From: Oceanispirochaeta sp. M1
GTDB taxonomy: Bacteria; Spirochaetota; Spirochaetia; DSM-2461
Direction of reading: 5' to 3'
Assembly: GCF_003346715.1 (NCBI RefSeq)
Contig: NZ_QQPQ01000003.1
Location: 1-64,000, forward strand
Length of the DNA stretch: 64,000 bases
Shown: piece after piece, positions 37,896 through 46,826 of the stretch
Numbering within the stretch: position 1 is the first letter of the stretch
Layout: the number at the start of each line of letters is the position of its first letter
The notes under the pieces: generated by a model
The model's input: only the letters and a program-made list of their open reading frames with translations
Database searches by the model: none
What the model was told of the DNA's origin: nothing
Made by a program: the position numbers and the translations under genes

Positions 37896-39313
37896 TATGC
37901 AAGTTTTCCTTTAGTTTTCAGGTAGGGTCCGCCGGTGGAGGTCTTTACGAATTCTTTGTATCCTTTTCCACAGGCTCCGGAACCGGATAGTTCAAGGTCA
38001 GGACTTACCATGGAGATGGATTTGAGAAGATCGGGGACAAAGCCAGTGAGAAAGACAGGTGAGACAATCCTCCCTGTGAGCTTTCCATTTACAATCTCTC
38101 TCCCTTTCACGGCAACACACTGGATTCCCCAGTTTTTAGGATCTTCCATTCCGCTGCTGAAATTTTCCAGAAGATACCCTCTGTCTATGGAGGAGATCAT
38201 ATCATCAAGGGAATCAGTTCCCGGACTGAAAAAGGTATTGGTCATTCTTGTGTAGGTTTTTCTTTCAAAGGATTGGCGTTTACCGTTTCCTGTAGGTTTT
38301 GTTCCCAGTTTAAGGGCAGAAAGGAGATCGGAAATCCCCATCTTCAGAACCCCTTTATCAATTATCTTTGAATTTGCCCCCCCCATCCCTTCATCATCAA
38401 ATAGATAGGAGGACACCTGATCTGCAGCCGCTGCACCGTCATGCATATTTACTTTTTCAGAAGCAACAGCCTTGTTCATATAATCTGCGGCCATAGCACG
38501 TTTTTTCACAAACATATCCATTTCCACTCCATGACCGAAGGCCTCATGAGCAATGAGTCCCGACATTGCCGGATTACAGATAATATCGTACTCACCGGGT
38601 ACCAGACGTTCCGAGTTCAGAAGATCTTCTACTTCATCTATTGCATCTTTCAGAGCATCCTGCATCTCATCCAGAAGTTCAGTTCCCTTCATACCGGAAA
38701 AGCTTTTATGAGTATATTTAATTCCCTTTTCATTCTTTCCTATGGGGAACATATAACCCTGTGACCAGATATATGACTGATCCAGGTCTTTATTGGATGA
38801 AATAAAAATCTTTGAGATATGTACATATTCATAGATAACCCTCAGATCAACCAGAAAATCAGCCATTTTGAGGCCTTCATCCATTCTAGCCTTCAGCTGA
38901 TTGATTATGGTTTCAGAACCGGTCTGGACAGGTGAATTTTTAACGGTTCCTCTAAAGGATTCACTCCATTTCTCTTCTTCGATCAGAGGATATTCAACCT
39001 GATTCAGACTCTTACTGAGAATCACTGCTTCTTCTGCACTCTGTCTGATGGCAGCAGCAGTTTCCTCAATATCTTTAAGCTGTGAAAATGAGTATTCACT
39101 ATAGCCTCTGCCGTTATAGATACGGCAGACAAATCCTCTTTCAGCCCAGGATGATTCATTGATCGATGATCCTGTCTTCATCATCTGGTAACGGGTGCCG
39201 GAGCTGTCGCAGCCCAGGATTGATATATATTTAAACTCTTTGGATAACAGGCTGACAAGCTCTTTCAGCTTTACCCTATGATCCTGCAGAAAGGATGATA
39301 TTTGCACGTTCAT
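37895..39313 (-). CDS. tldD: Metalloprotease TldD
   Basis: Catalytic subunit of the TldD/TldE protease, about 472 residues. The zinc motif HEAFGHGVEMD (HExxxH) is intact, and the conserved C-terminal FLTGFVPDLL and GSGACGKGY segments follow. The frame opens at 39340, but a GGAGG box 5 nt before the ATG at 39313 (MNVQISS) fixes the likely start. It is the first gene of the tldD-pmbA pair and divergent from the signalling block. Confidence 0.9.
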   Translation of the reverse strand: MNVQISSFLQDHRVKLKELVSLLSKEFKYISILGCDSSGTRYQMMKTGSSINESSWAERGFVCRIYNGRGYSEYSFSQLKDIEETAAAIRQSAEEAVILSKSLNQVEYPLIEEEKWSESFRGTVKNSPVQTGSETIINQLKARMDEGLKMADFLVDLRVIYEYVHISKIFISSNKDLDQSYIWSQGYMFPIGKNEKGIKYTHKSFSGMKGTELLDEMQDALKDAIDEVEDLLNSERLVPGEYDIICNPAMSGLIAHEAFGHGVEMDMFVKKRAMAADYMNKAVASEKVNMHDGAAAADQVSSYLFDDEGMGGANSKIIDKGVLKMGISDLLSALKLGTKPTGNGKRQSFERKTYTRMTNTFFSPGTDSLDDMISSIDRGYLLENFSSGMEDPKNWGIQCVAVKGREIVNGKLTGRIVSPVFLTGFVPDLLKSISMVSPDLELSGSGACGKGYKEFVKTSTGGPYLKTKGKLA

Positions 39314-39420
39314 TAGATTCCTCCATACTATTTGTAACATTTCAGTCGATTTCTTGTAAAGAAAAGAAATGAATCTTAAAACTATTTGAAAATTCAGTTC
39401 ACTTAAGGATAAAATTAAAT

Positions 39421-40509
39421 ATGGATATTTTTAGTAAAGCTGAGATTCTGGCTGTTGATGATACTCCGATGAATCTGGATATTATCCTTGAAACCCTTGA
39501 TGATGATTATGAAATCAGTATCTCCTCCGATGGAAAAGAGGCTCTTGAGGTTCTGGAGACCATTATTCCAGATCTTATTCTTCTGGATATAATGATGCCG
39601 GGAATGGACGGATTTGAAGTCTGTTCCATTCTGAAAAAAGATGAAAGATTGAAGGATATTCCTGTAATATTCTTAACCGCTCTCAACTCTACAGAGGATG
39701 TGGTCAAAGGTCTCAGTCTTGGTGCTGTGGATTATATCTATAAACCTTTTAATCCCGAAGAACTGCGCTCCAGAGTTCGTACTCATATCGAACTGAAGAG
39801 AAGCAGGGAAGAGATCGTCAGACAGAATTTTGAACAGAAGGAACTGCTTCATGTTCTCTGCCATGACCTGGCAAATCCATTTACCAGTATTCTAGGTGTT
39901 CTCAGTATTCTTGAGGACGATCTTCCGGATGAACTGGACTATTATTTCAAGCTGCTGCAATCGGCAGCAAACAACGGTACTGAAGTGATTAACCTTGTCC
40001 GTCAGATGAGACAGGCTTCTGAAAAAGGCATTGATCTGGAATCTCTGAATTTAAAAGAGATGCTTGAAGAGTCAATCAGTATGCTAAGACAGAGGATCAC
40101 AGACAAAAAACTGGATGTGGAGATTAATGTTGATCAGTCTCTTCAGGTTCAGGCTGAAAAAACTTCCCTTATAAACTCTGTTCTCAATAATCTGATGACT
40201 AATGCGGTCAAATTCTCCTATTCACATGAAAAAATACGTATTGATGCAGAAGAGAAGGGTGATGGAATTGTCCTCAGTATCAGGGATTATGGAATGGGAA
40301 TGCCCGAAGAAATAAGGGAAAACATGTTTGATATATCCAAAAATATAAGCCGTAACGGTACAGATGGTGAAAAAGGGACCGGATTCGGTATGCCTACGGT
40401 TAAAAAGTTCATGGAGCTTTACGGCGGATCTCTGGAAGTTTCTTCTCTGGATGAGAAAAGCAGTCCCCGGGATCATGGAAGTTCAATGATTCTTACTTTT
40501 TCAAAATAG
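39421..40509 (+). CDS. Receiver-histidine kinase hybrid
   Basis: Cytoplasmic 362-residue protein with an N-terminal receiver (phosphoacceptor Asp in LILLDIMMPGMDGFEV), a short coiled linker, a HisKA helix pair with the phosphoacceptor His in LCHDLANP, and an HATPase domain with NNLMTNAVKFS, DYGMGMP and GTGFGMPTV. There is no membrane span. A receiver at the N-terminus suggests the kinase is controlled by an upstream phosphorelay. It starts a four-gene run of receiver proteins. No clear ribosome-binding site is seen close to the ATG. Confidence 0.9.
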   Translation: MDIFSKAEILAVDDTPMNLDIILETLDDDYEISISSDGKEALEVLETIIPDLILLDIMMPGMDGFEVCSILKKDERLKDIPVIFLTALNSTEDVVKGLSLGAVDYIYKPFNPEELRSRVRTHIELKRSREEIVRQNFEQKELLHVLCHDLANPFTSILGVLSILEDDLPDELDYYFKLLQSAANNGTEVINLVRQMRQASEKGIDLESLNLKEMLEESISMLRQRITDKKLDVEINVDQSLQVQAEKTSLINSVLNNLMTNAVKFSYSHEKIRIDAEEKGDGIVLSIRDYGMGMPEEIRENMFDISKNISRNGTDGEKGTGFGMPTVKKFMELYGGSLEVSSLDEKSSPRDHGSSMILTFSK

Positions 40510-40578
40510 TATATCAGGAATGAAATATTGTTCAGTTTTATAATAAGATCAGTATTATAATGAATACCGGAGACATAC

Positions 40579-42054
40579 ATGGCAGAAGCAAATAGCAAGT
40601 CTATCCTCATAGTGGATGATACCCCGACCAATATTGATATACTTCTAGAAATTCTATCAGAGGAGTACGATCTTTCTGTCGCCACAGACGGTGAGTCTGC
40701 CCTGGAGAGTGTTGCCGAGTCTGCCCCTGATCTTATACTGCTGGATATTATGATGCCCGGTATGGACGGTTATGAGGTCTGTACAAGACTAAAGGCTGAT
40801 GAGAGTACAAGAAGTATTCCTGTTATTTTTATTACTGCCATGAATGATATTAAAGATGAGCTGAAAGGTTTTGAAGTAGGTGCCATCGATTACATAACGA
40901 AACCCTTTTCACCACCCATTGTTCAGAGCCGGGTTGATTCTATATTGCAGCTTGAAGAGAAGAGCCAGGCATTGACGATTCTTACAAGAAAGCTCTCCAA
41001 ATATCTGTCTCCACAGGTCTATGCTTCTATCTTCAGGGGGGAGCAGGATGTAATCATAGATTCCAAGAGAAAGAAACTTACAATTTTCTTTTCTGATATT
41101 GTGAATTTTACAGCCACAACAGACGGTATGGAATCGGAAGCCCTGACAGAACTTTTAAACAGTTACCTGGATGAGATGTCCAGAATTGCTCTGAAACATG
41201 GCGGAACCATAGATAAGTTTATCGGTGATGCCATTCTGATTTTTTTCGGAGATCCAGATACAAAGGGTGAACAGGAAGATGCACTGGCCTGTGTCTCCAT
41301 GGCCATTGAGATGAGAGAACGTTTGAAAGAACTGCAGGAAAAATGGTACTCCTACGGTATGCAGGACCCCTTTCAGGTCAGAACGGGAATCAGTACCGGT
41401 TATTGTACTGTAGGTAACTTCGGCAGTAAAAACCGAATGGACTATACAATCATCGGGACTCAGGTAAACACTGCGGCCCGTCTTGAATCAAGTGCTCTTT
41501 CCGGACAGGTTGTTATTTCTCATGAGACATGGTCATTGATCAAGGACAAAATCAGATGTCTTAAGAATGGTATGATCACTGTAAAAGGGATACATAAGCC
41601 GATTCAGACTTATCTTGCCCTGGATCACTCTGCAAAGCAGAGTAAAGACAGTGATGTTCTGATTGCCGCTCAGCTTATGGAAGAAGCCATTTCTCTGGAA
41701 CTGGATAAAACAATACAGGATCTATTTGTTCTTTTTGACAGAGAGAAGGCGGATTACGTGGTTGCCACTGAAAAAGGGATACCCCAGGGAGTTATTTATA
41801 AGGCTCAGCTCTTCGAACTTTTTCAGGGAGATCTTTCCAGGGCGGCCTACCTGAGTCAGACCATATCAAGTTTAAAAATAAGAAAAAGCCAGATTGTGGA
41901 TAAAGATTGGCCAATAGTTGATATCAGGGATATATATTCCAAAAGAAAGGATCAGGAATTTTATGAACCTGTTCTTGTGACCGAAGAGGAAAAACTGGTT
42001 GGAGAAATACCTGCTTTCAGGCTGATAACATATTTCTTGAAAACTGAAAAATAA
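40579..42054 (+). CDS. Receiver-class III nucleotide cyclase
   Basis: 491 residues with an N-terminal receiver (DLILLDIMMPGMDGYEV), a linker helix, and a class III adenylate/guanylate cyclase domain (about 165-345). The metal-binding motifs are FFSDIVNFT and DKFIGDAILIFF, and NFGSKNRMDYTIIG, the hairpin before the dimer arm, is present. An added C-terminal region of about 130 residues is not recognised but resembles a weak CBS or helical module. It probably makes cAMP in response to phosphorylation. It lies 69 bp after the receiver-kinase gene, the likely phosphodonor. Confidence 0.9.
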   Translation: MAEANSKSILIVDDTPTNIDILLEILSEEYDLSVATDGESALESVAESAPDLILLDIMMPGMDGYEVCTRLKADESTRSIPVIFITAMNDIKDELKGFEVGAIDYITKPFSPPIVQSRVDSILQLEEKSQALTILTRKLSKYLSPQVYASIFRGEQDVIIDSKRKKLTIFFSDIVNFTATTDGMESEALTELLNSYLDEMSRIALKHGGTIDKFIGDAILIFFGDPDTKGEQEDALACVSMAIEMRERLKELQEKWYSYGMQDPFQVRTGISTGYCTVGNFGSKNRMDYTIIGTQVNTAARLESSALSGQVVISHETWSLIKDKIRCLKNGMITVKGIHKPIQTYLALDHSAKQSKDSDVLIAAQLMEEAISLELDKTIQDLFVLFDREKADYVVATEKGIPQGVIYKAQLFELFQGDLSRAAYLSQTISSLKIRKSQIVDKDWPIVDIRDIYSKRKDQEFYEPVLVTEEEKLVGEIPAFRLITYFLKTEK

Positions 42055-42077
42055 GAAGAATCAATGAGGGAAGTACT

Positions 42078-42434
42078 ATGATTTTAGTTGTTGATGATAC
42101 ACCTGCCAATATCGATATAATTATTGAAATCCTCGGGGATATAGATGAAGTCGCTGTTGCCCTTGATGGTGAGGATGCCCTGGATATTCTTTCTGAAGAA
42201 AGTCCTGATCTTGTTCTTCTTGATATTATGATGCCGGGAATAGACGGTTATGAAGTATGCCGCAGGATGAAGGAAAACCCTGATTGGAAGAATATTCCCG
42301 TGATATTTCTCTCCGGGAATGATCAGGCGGCAGAAAAAGAGAAGGGAATGGCCCTCGGTGCGGTGGACTATCTGATAAAGCCAATCGATCCTGCACTGGT
42401 CATTGAAAAAGTTAAGACTTATCTACCGTCCTGA
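42078..42434 (+). CDS. Single-domain response regulator
   Basis: A stand-alone CheY-like receiver of 118 residues with the acidic pair VDDTPAN, phosphoacceptor in LVLLDIMMPGIDGYEV, and the KPIDP loop. No output domain. It is very similar in style to the receivers of the two preceding genes, suggesting local duplication, and lies 23 bp after the cyclase gene in the same operon. It likely acts as a phosphate sink or as a partner for the cyclase or kinase. Confidence 0.9.
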   Translation: MILVVDDTPANIDIIIEILGDIDEVAVALDGEDALDILSEESPDLVLLDIMMPGIDGYEVCRRMKENPDWKNIPVIFLSGNDQAAEKEKGMALGAVDYLIKPIDPALVIEKVKTYLPS

Positions 42435-42534
42435 TAATAAGGCGCAGGATGTTTTTGCATCTATGCGCAGGCATCCTATTACTCAGTGAATAAAAAAATC
42501 TTGTTATTTTATTCTCTTCGATTATAATCAAAAT

Positions 42535-42987
42535 ATGGCTCAACAAACAGAAAATTATAGATATTTCGGTAATCCTGAGGGCCTCGATCTCAGGGGAATG
42601 CCTGTCCGTGTATTGATAGTAGATGATGAAGAACTCACCCGCAAGCTGGTAAGCCAGGTTCTGCGGTCTGTGGGTTATGATGTTGTTGGAGAGGCAACAA
42701 ATGGTGTTGAAGCTCTTGAAATGTTTAAGATGTATAAACCTGAGATGGTGACCATGGATGTCAGAATGCCTCAGATGGATGGGATTTCAGCTCTGAAGCA
42801 GCTGAAGATAATTGATCCAGGTGCAAGTGTGGTAATGCTGACCAATGAAAATGATAAGGAAACAGTTACCCAAATCATTAAAGCCGGTGCATTGAATTAT
42901 ATTGTAAAACCCATCAAGAGACAGACCATTCTTCAGAAACTGCGTGAAGCACGTATTTCTATTTACGAAAATCAGAAGAGTAAATAA
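42535..42987 (+). CDS. CheY-like response regulator with N-terminal extension
   Basis: 150-residue receiver preceded by a polar tail of about 20 residues (MAQQTENYRYF). The core has VDDEEL, the phosphoacceptor region VTMDVRMPQMDG, and KPIKR. It resembles chemotaxis or pili-type receivers more than the preceding DIMMP group. It is separated from that gene by 100 bp containing an imperfect hairpin (AGGATG/CATCCT), so it may have its own promoter. Partner kinase unknown. Confidence 0.88.
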   Translation: MAQQTENYRYFGNPEGLDLRGMPVRVLIVDDEELTRKLVSQVLRSVGYDVVGEATNGVEALEMFKMYKPEMVTMDVRMPQMDGISALKQLKIIDPGASVVMLTNENDKETVTQIIKAGALNYIVKPIKRQTILQKLREARISIYENQKSK

Positions 42988-43044
42988 GCTTACGAAAATT
43001 GAAATACCCGGTGTTTTCGAGAAGTCTCACTCCCCGATTTTTTT

Positions 43045-43419
43045 TTAGAGTTTCTTTTTTAATTCTTCAATATTTACTGTATACCTCTGGATAATTGTTC
43101 CGCATTTTTTAACTTCATTAAATCCTTTTTCATATTGAAAGACCATCTCTGATTTATTCCTGGACATATACATTGAATTTGATAATATATTTGATTCCTG
43201 TGAATGGATATCATGAAGAATCTTATCATTCAATTTCTGCCGTGCTGGAAAATTCATAAGGGTCATCTGTGAGACCTCTACTGTCGATCTATCTTTTGCG
43301 GTGATGGTTTGCTCAAAAACCCTATTAAAGGGGGAGCAAGCTTTGTGCAGATCCATCAGAGCAGACCCGATTTGCGGTCTTATCTCATCGTTGTAGGGAT
43401 TTAAGAGTTGAGGTTCCAT
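43045..43419 (-). CDS. Helical protein, unknown
   Basis: Not recognised. 124 residues, predicted mostly alpha-helical, with no signal peptide, membrane span or known motif. The ATG has only a weak purine tract in front. It is transcribed towards the response-regulator gene and lies just downstream (170 bp) of nothing clearly linked. Codon pattern and length are gene-like, but it could be a spirochaete-specific orphan. Confidence 0.5.
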   Translation of the reverse strand: MEPQLLNPYNDEIRPQIGSALMDLHKACSPFNRVFEQTITAKDRSTVEVSQMTLMNFPARQKLNDKILHDIHSQESNILSNSMYMSRNKSEMVFQYEKGFNEVKKCGTIIQRYTVNIEELKKKL

Positions 43420-43592
43420 TTTTTTTGAGAGAACGTATAAGATGTTTCAGTTCGAAATCATGTCCGGTACCGGTTTTTTTCTCAGGAAGAACTATCAGAA
43501 AGAATCGATTGAGGGCAAGTTTCATATTCATAATGAAAAGTATATTCCCTAAAGCCCCTGCATGCTATAAAAAATCCTGATTCGTATATATT

Positions 43593-44720
43593 TTACTCTT
43601 TTTCAAAGCCTTCTGCATGTTGCAAAAGACCTGACTTATAGAATGATGACTTATTGCGGCCGGTTTTCTTTGATTGATACAGGGCGGTGTCAGCTCTCTT
43701 TAGAAGATTGTTTTCATCCAGGTTTTCAAGGTAATTGTAACTGGCAATGCCAAGACTGACAGTCACTTTGAGAATAGTTCCCTGATAATCAGTTTCCATG
43801 TCCTCTATTGCCTTTCTGAAGCGTTCAGATGCAAGCCATGCCTCTTTTCTTCCTGCATAAGGGAGGAGCACCGTGAATTCTTCTCCTCCGAAACGGGACA
43901 GAATATCGCCTTCTCTTATTGTTTTATACAGAACTTTAGCAAGACTTATTATCACTTCATCACCGGCCAAATGCCCGTAGGAATCGTTGAATTTTTTGAA
44001 TTTATCTATGTCCATAATAATAATGGAGAATGGTGTTCTTATTCTGCTGGATCGGGCTATCTGCTCGTTTACCCTGTGAATAAAAAAATTATGGTTGTAA
44101 AGGTTTGTTTTAGGATCCTTCACTGAGTGCTCATAATGAATTGTGTTCTGTATGGCGATTGAAGTGAAATGCATCAGCCTGTCAATATAGGCAATTTCTT
44201 TTGCACTGTACTCTTCACCCAGCACCTTAGGTGCAAATAGAATTACCCCGTACAATCCGGATATTCCCAGAACAGGAACAACAATTTCCGGATTGAATCT
44301 ACGGAAGGTGTCCATATTTTCACTGTTGCTGAGTTCATTTTCAAGAATAAGAAAGCTGGTGGTTCCCGAGTGGTTTCGAAAAAAACGCTCCATCCCTTCC
44401 AGGCTTCTTATTTCAGCATCAGTTTCAACGCTTTTCATATTTTCATAGGACAGTATTTTGATACGGTTTACCATTATTCCTTCATTCAGAATAAAAGTAA
44501 GTTTTGAAGGAATGAATTTGTCTGAAAGGAATTCAATGATAAGGTCTATAACTTCTTCAATTGATTCCTGGCGGATTATCTCATATGCTTCCTCTAGTAG
44601 TGAATCCTGAGCCTTGTTATCTTCCTGCAGGGCTTCAACAAAATTAAGAATTCCGGATTCTCTGAATAGATCATAGTTTTTGAGTATCAGTGGATTTTTT
44701 ACATTTTCTTCCCATGTCAT
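43593..44720 (-). CDS. GAF-GGDEF diguanylate cyclase
   Basis: 375-residue cytoplasmic protein with an N-terminal helical segment, a GAF-like sensor (about 50-195), and a C-terminal GGDEF domain (about 205-365). The active site reads RFGGEEF. Five residues before it sits REGD, the RxxD inhibitory site, so product inhibition by c-di-GMP is likely. No EAL or HD-GYP is attached. A receiver-HD-GYP gene about 3 kb away could supply the opposing activity. Confidence 0.93.
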   Translation of the reverse strand: MTWEENVKNPLILKNYDLFRESGILNFVEALQEDNKAQDSLLEEAYEIIRQESIEEVIDLIIEFLSDKFIPSKLTFILNEGIMVNRIKILSYENMKSVETDAEIRSLEGMERFFRNHSGTTSFLILENELSNSENMDTFRRFNPEIVVPVLGISGLYGVILFAPKVLGEEYSAKEIAYIDRLMHFTSIAIQNTIHYEHSVKDPKTNLYNHNFFIHRVNEQIARSSRIRTPFSIIIMDIDKFKKFNDSYGHLAGDEVIISLAKVLYKTIREGDILSRFGGEEFTVLLPYAGRKEAWLASERFRKAIEDMETDYQGTILKVTVSLGIASYNYLENLDENNLLKRADTALYQSKKTGRNKSSFYKSGLLQHAEGFEKE

Positions 44721-44766
44721 TTAATGTCAGTATAAAGGATTATTTGATTTATTACTTTTATTTTTC

Positions 44767-45306
44767 TTATAGAAATCTGAGGATCATCTGTTCTTTGAGA
44801 AATTCAGTATCTCTCTCTTTTCTGATAAAATGATCCATCAGAATAAGAAGTATCCATTGTGCATTCAGAGCTATCTGCATCTCCGGGATACCCCTGTATG
44901 TATCACTTTTTTTAAGAATGCTGATGATTATGGGGTAAATTTGTGAAAAGACATTCTGCTCATTATTGTTCATGTAATCTGAGGAGATCCTGTCACCATA
45001 CAGAATGATTCCCAGACCATCTCTGGCACTGATCTCGGATGAAAGAATATCAATAAACTGAATTAAATTTTCCTTAGCCGGCAGGCCAGGAATCATGCTG
45101 AGCTTTTTTGCAGTATTGGACCAGCTGATAATAAAAAGATCTTCCAGCAGTGCCTTATGAGAAGGGTAGTAATTGTATATCGTTCCCACAGCAGTGCCGC
45201 AACGGGCCGCCAGCCTTCGCATACTGCAGGCCTTCAATCCCTCTTCCCTTATCAGTTCCTCAGCTGAGTGGAGTATGTCTTCTTTTGTCTTAATTTTATA
45301 TCGCAT
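44767..45306 (-). CDS. TetR-family regulator of the MATE pump
   Basis: 179-residue repressor. The N-terminal helix-turn-helix (about 5-50) shows SMRRLAARCGTAVGTIYNYYPSHKALL. The C-terminal ligand-binding domain is divergent. The gene overlaps the MATE gene by 11 nt and lies downstream of it, so repressor and pump are made together. The two 19-bp palindromes upstream of the pump are its likely operators, giving an autoregulated efflux switch. Confidence 0.9.
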   Translation of the reverse strand: MRYKIKTKEDILHSAEELIREEGLKACSMRRLAARCGTAVGTIYNYYPSHKALLEDLFIISWSNTAKKLSMIPGLPAKENLIQFIDILSSEISARDGLGIILYGDRISSDYMNNNEQNVFSQIYPIIISILKKSDTYRGIPEMQIALNAQWILLILMDHFIRKERDTEFLKEQMILRFL

Positions 45307-46678
45307 TCAAGAGTTCTCCCTTCTGTTTCTGCAGCTCTATATTAAGTTCCCCGCTTTTAAGCAGAGGAAAAAGAAATGTTGCTGACAGGATAAAGGTAAG
45401 AATATCTGAAAAAGTCTGAGCAAGAAGGACTCCCAGTGCTCCATAGTTTCTTCCCATCAGAATTAGAAGAGGAATGAGTATAAATCCCTGGCGTGCAGTA
45501 CTGAGAATCATAGATTCAACTCCCTTTCCCAGGGCCTGAAAAAAGACAGTGATAGTATTGGAAAATCCGTATAGAAACAGAGCTGCTGAATAGGCATAGA
45601 GTCCGGTGACCCCGAAGGCTGTAACTTCAGGGCTGGCTCTGAAAATATGCATTATATAACTGGGAACTGTCAGAAACAGAAGAGCATTAGCCCCCATGGC
45701 TACCCCGCTCACTTTCATGGCATAAAAGAATGCACTGCGTACCCGCCCGATATCTCCGGAACCTTGATTAAATCCTATAACAGGCTGAACTCCCTGTCCC
45801 AGACCGAATATTATATAGGTAGGCAGCAGGGTTATCCTGGTGAGAACTCCGATTGCCGCCAGAAGATCAGCACCGCCGTAATGGACTGAGCTTTGATTCA
45901 TTACAGCCATGGAAAGGCTGAACAACAGTTGCTTGAAAAAAGTTGGTAATCCAACAGTCATAATGCTCTTAAAATAGGCTTTATCAAGACTGATGAATTT
46001 TATCTTGAGGGAACAGACCGTTTTTTTGCGCAGATAGGCAGATAGAAGAATAACAAAGGTGACTCCCTGGGAAATCGTTGTTGCTATGGCGGCTCCGCTG
46101 ATACCCCATTGGAAGGTAAATATAAAAAGCGGATCCAGGATAATATTCAGAATAGAACCAAGACCCATCCCCATCATAGAAATCATGGCGCTTCCTTCAG
46201 AACGGAGAAGGTTGTTCATCACCATATTGCTTATCATAAAGATAGATCCCAGTATGATATAAAAAGCATAGGATTCGGCAAGTTCAATAACTGCTTCTGT
46301 AGCTCCAAAGAAATGGAGTATCCGATCCATGAAAATCAGATTTACTATTATAAATAGAATCCCGAGAATTATCCCCAGGAAAAAAGTCGTTGAACATATT
46401 CTTGAGGCTGCGTCTCTTTCTTTCTTGCCCAGAAGTCGTGATACAACAGCGGCAGCTCCCATCCCCAGAGCCAGACCGATGGCCGAACTGAGCATTATTA
46501 TAGGCATTACAATTTGTGTCGCGCCTGTTGCCTCGGTACCGATCCAGGCTACAAACATCGTATCCACAATATTGTAGAGGGCCATGATAATCAGTCCGCT
46601 GATGGCAGGCAGTGATATTTTATTCACTGCCTTATGAATGGGTGCACTGGCCATCAGTTTTATTCTGGAATCATTCAT
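45296..46678 (-). CDS. MATE family efflux transporter
   Basis: Multidrug and toxic-compound extrusion protein of 460 residues with 12 predicted membrane spans in two MatE repeats. It exports cationic drugs or dyes using Na+ or H+. The opening segment (NKISLPAISGLIIMALYNIVDTMFVAWIG) and the second-half GQGVQPVIGFNQGSG motif are typical of the DinF/NorM-like prokaryotic branch. It is the first gene of a pump-TetR operon controlled by paired palindromes. Confidence 0.92.
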   Translation of the reverse strand: MNDSRIKLMASAPIHKAVNKISLPAISGLIIMALYNIVDTMFVAWIGTEATGATQIVMPIIMLSSAIGLALGMGAAAVVSRLLGKKERDAASRICSTTFFLGIILGILFIIVNLIFMDRILHFFGATEAVIELAESYAFYIILGSIFMISNMVMNNLLRSEGSAMISMMGMGLGSILNIILDPLFIFTFQWGISGAAIATTISQGVTFVILLSAYLRKKTVCSLKIKFISLDKAYFKSIMTVGLPTFFKQLLFSLSMAVMNQSSVHYGGADLLAAIGVLTRITLLPTYIIFGLGQGVQPVIGFNQGSGDIGRVRSAFFYAMKVSGVAMGANALLFLTVPSYIMHIFRASPEVTAFGVTGLYAYSAALFLYGFSNTITVFFQALGKGVESMILSTARQGFILIPLLILMGRNYGALGVLLAQTFSDILTFILSATFLFPLLKSGELNIELQKQKGELLNAI

Positions 46679-46694
46679 TAATTATTATCCTTTT

Positions 46695-46713
46695 ATATGA
46701 ACACTGTTCATAT
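46695..46713. promoter_or_regulatory. TetR operator 1
   Basis: 19-bp palindrome ATATGAAC-ACT-GTTCATAT with perfect 8-bp arms, between the predicted start site and the ribosome-binding region of the MATE gene. Its arms are identical to operator 2, centred 35 bp away. Confidence 0.82.
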
Positions 46714-46726
46714 TGAAAGAAATTAT

Positions 46727-46754
46727 TTTATATGAACACAGTTCATATTGTCAA
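46727..46754 (-). promoter_or_regulatory. MATE promoter
   Basis: On the minus strand: -35 TTGACA (46754-46749), 16-bp spacer, -10 TATAAA (46732-46727), about 50-55 nt before the pump start at 46678. The spacer is filled by operator 2, so bound repressor would mask the promoter. Confidence 0.72.
46730..46748. promoter_or_regulatory. TetR operator 2
   Basis: 19-bp palindrome ATATGAAC-ACA-GTTCATAT with the same 8-bp arms as operator 1. It lies between the -35 and -10 hexamers of the MATE promoter. Confidence 0.85.
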
Positions 46755-46784
46755 TGCTGCTATAGTAAAGTATCAGCATTGACA
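46749..46784. repeat. 11-bp inverted repeat carrying mirrored TTGACA boxes
   Basis: TGTCAATGCTG (46749-46759) and CAGCATTGACA (46774-46784), spaced by 14 bp with further inner pairing (TA/TA). Each arm contains a TTGACA reading outwards. The left one serves the MATE promoter; the right one could serve the plus-strand gene at 46827 (17 bp to TGAAAT, 46802-46807). Confidence 0.6.
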
Positions 46785-46826
46785 TATCTGCTCTAAAGTA
46801 CTGAAATCAGAGGGGGAGAGACATCA

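Noticed and set aside
42988-43044. Intrinsic terminator between the response regulator and the minus-strand orphan gene
   Set aside because: There is a T-run (about 43039-43047), but the stem before it (CGAAAA/TTTTCG and small GC pieces) is weak and ambiguous.
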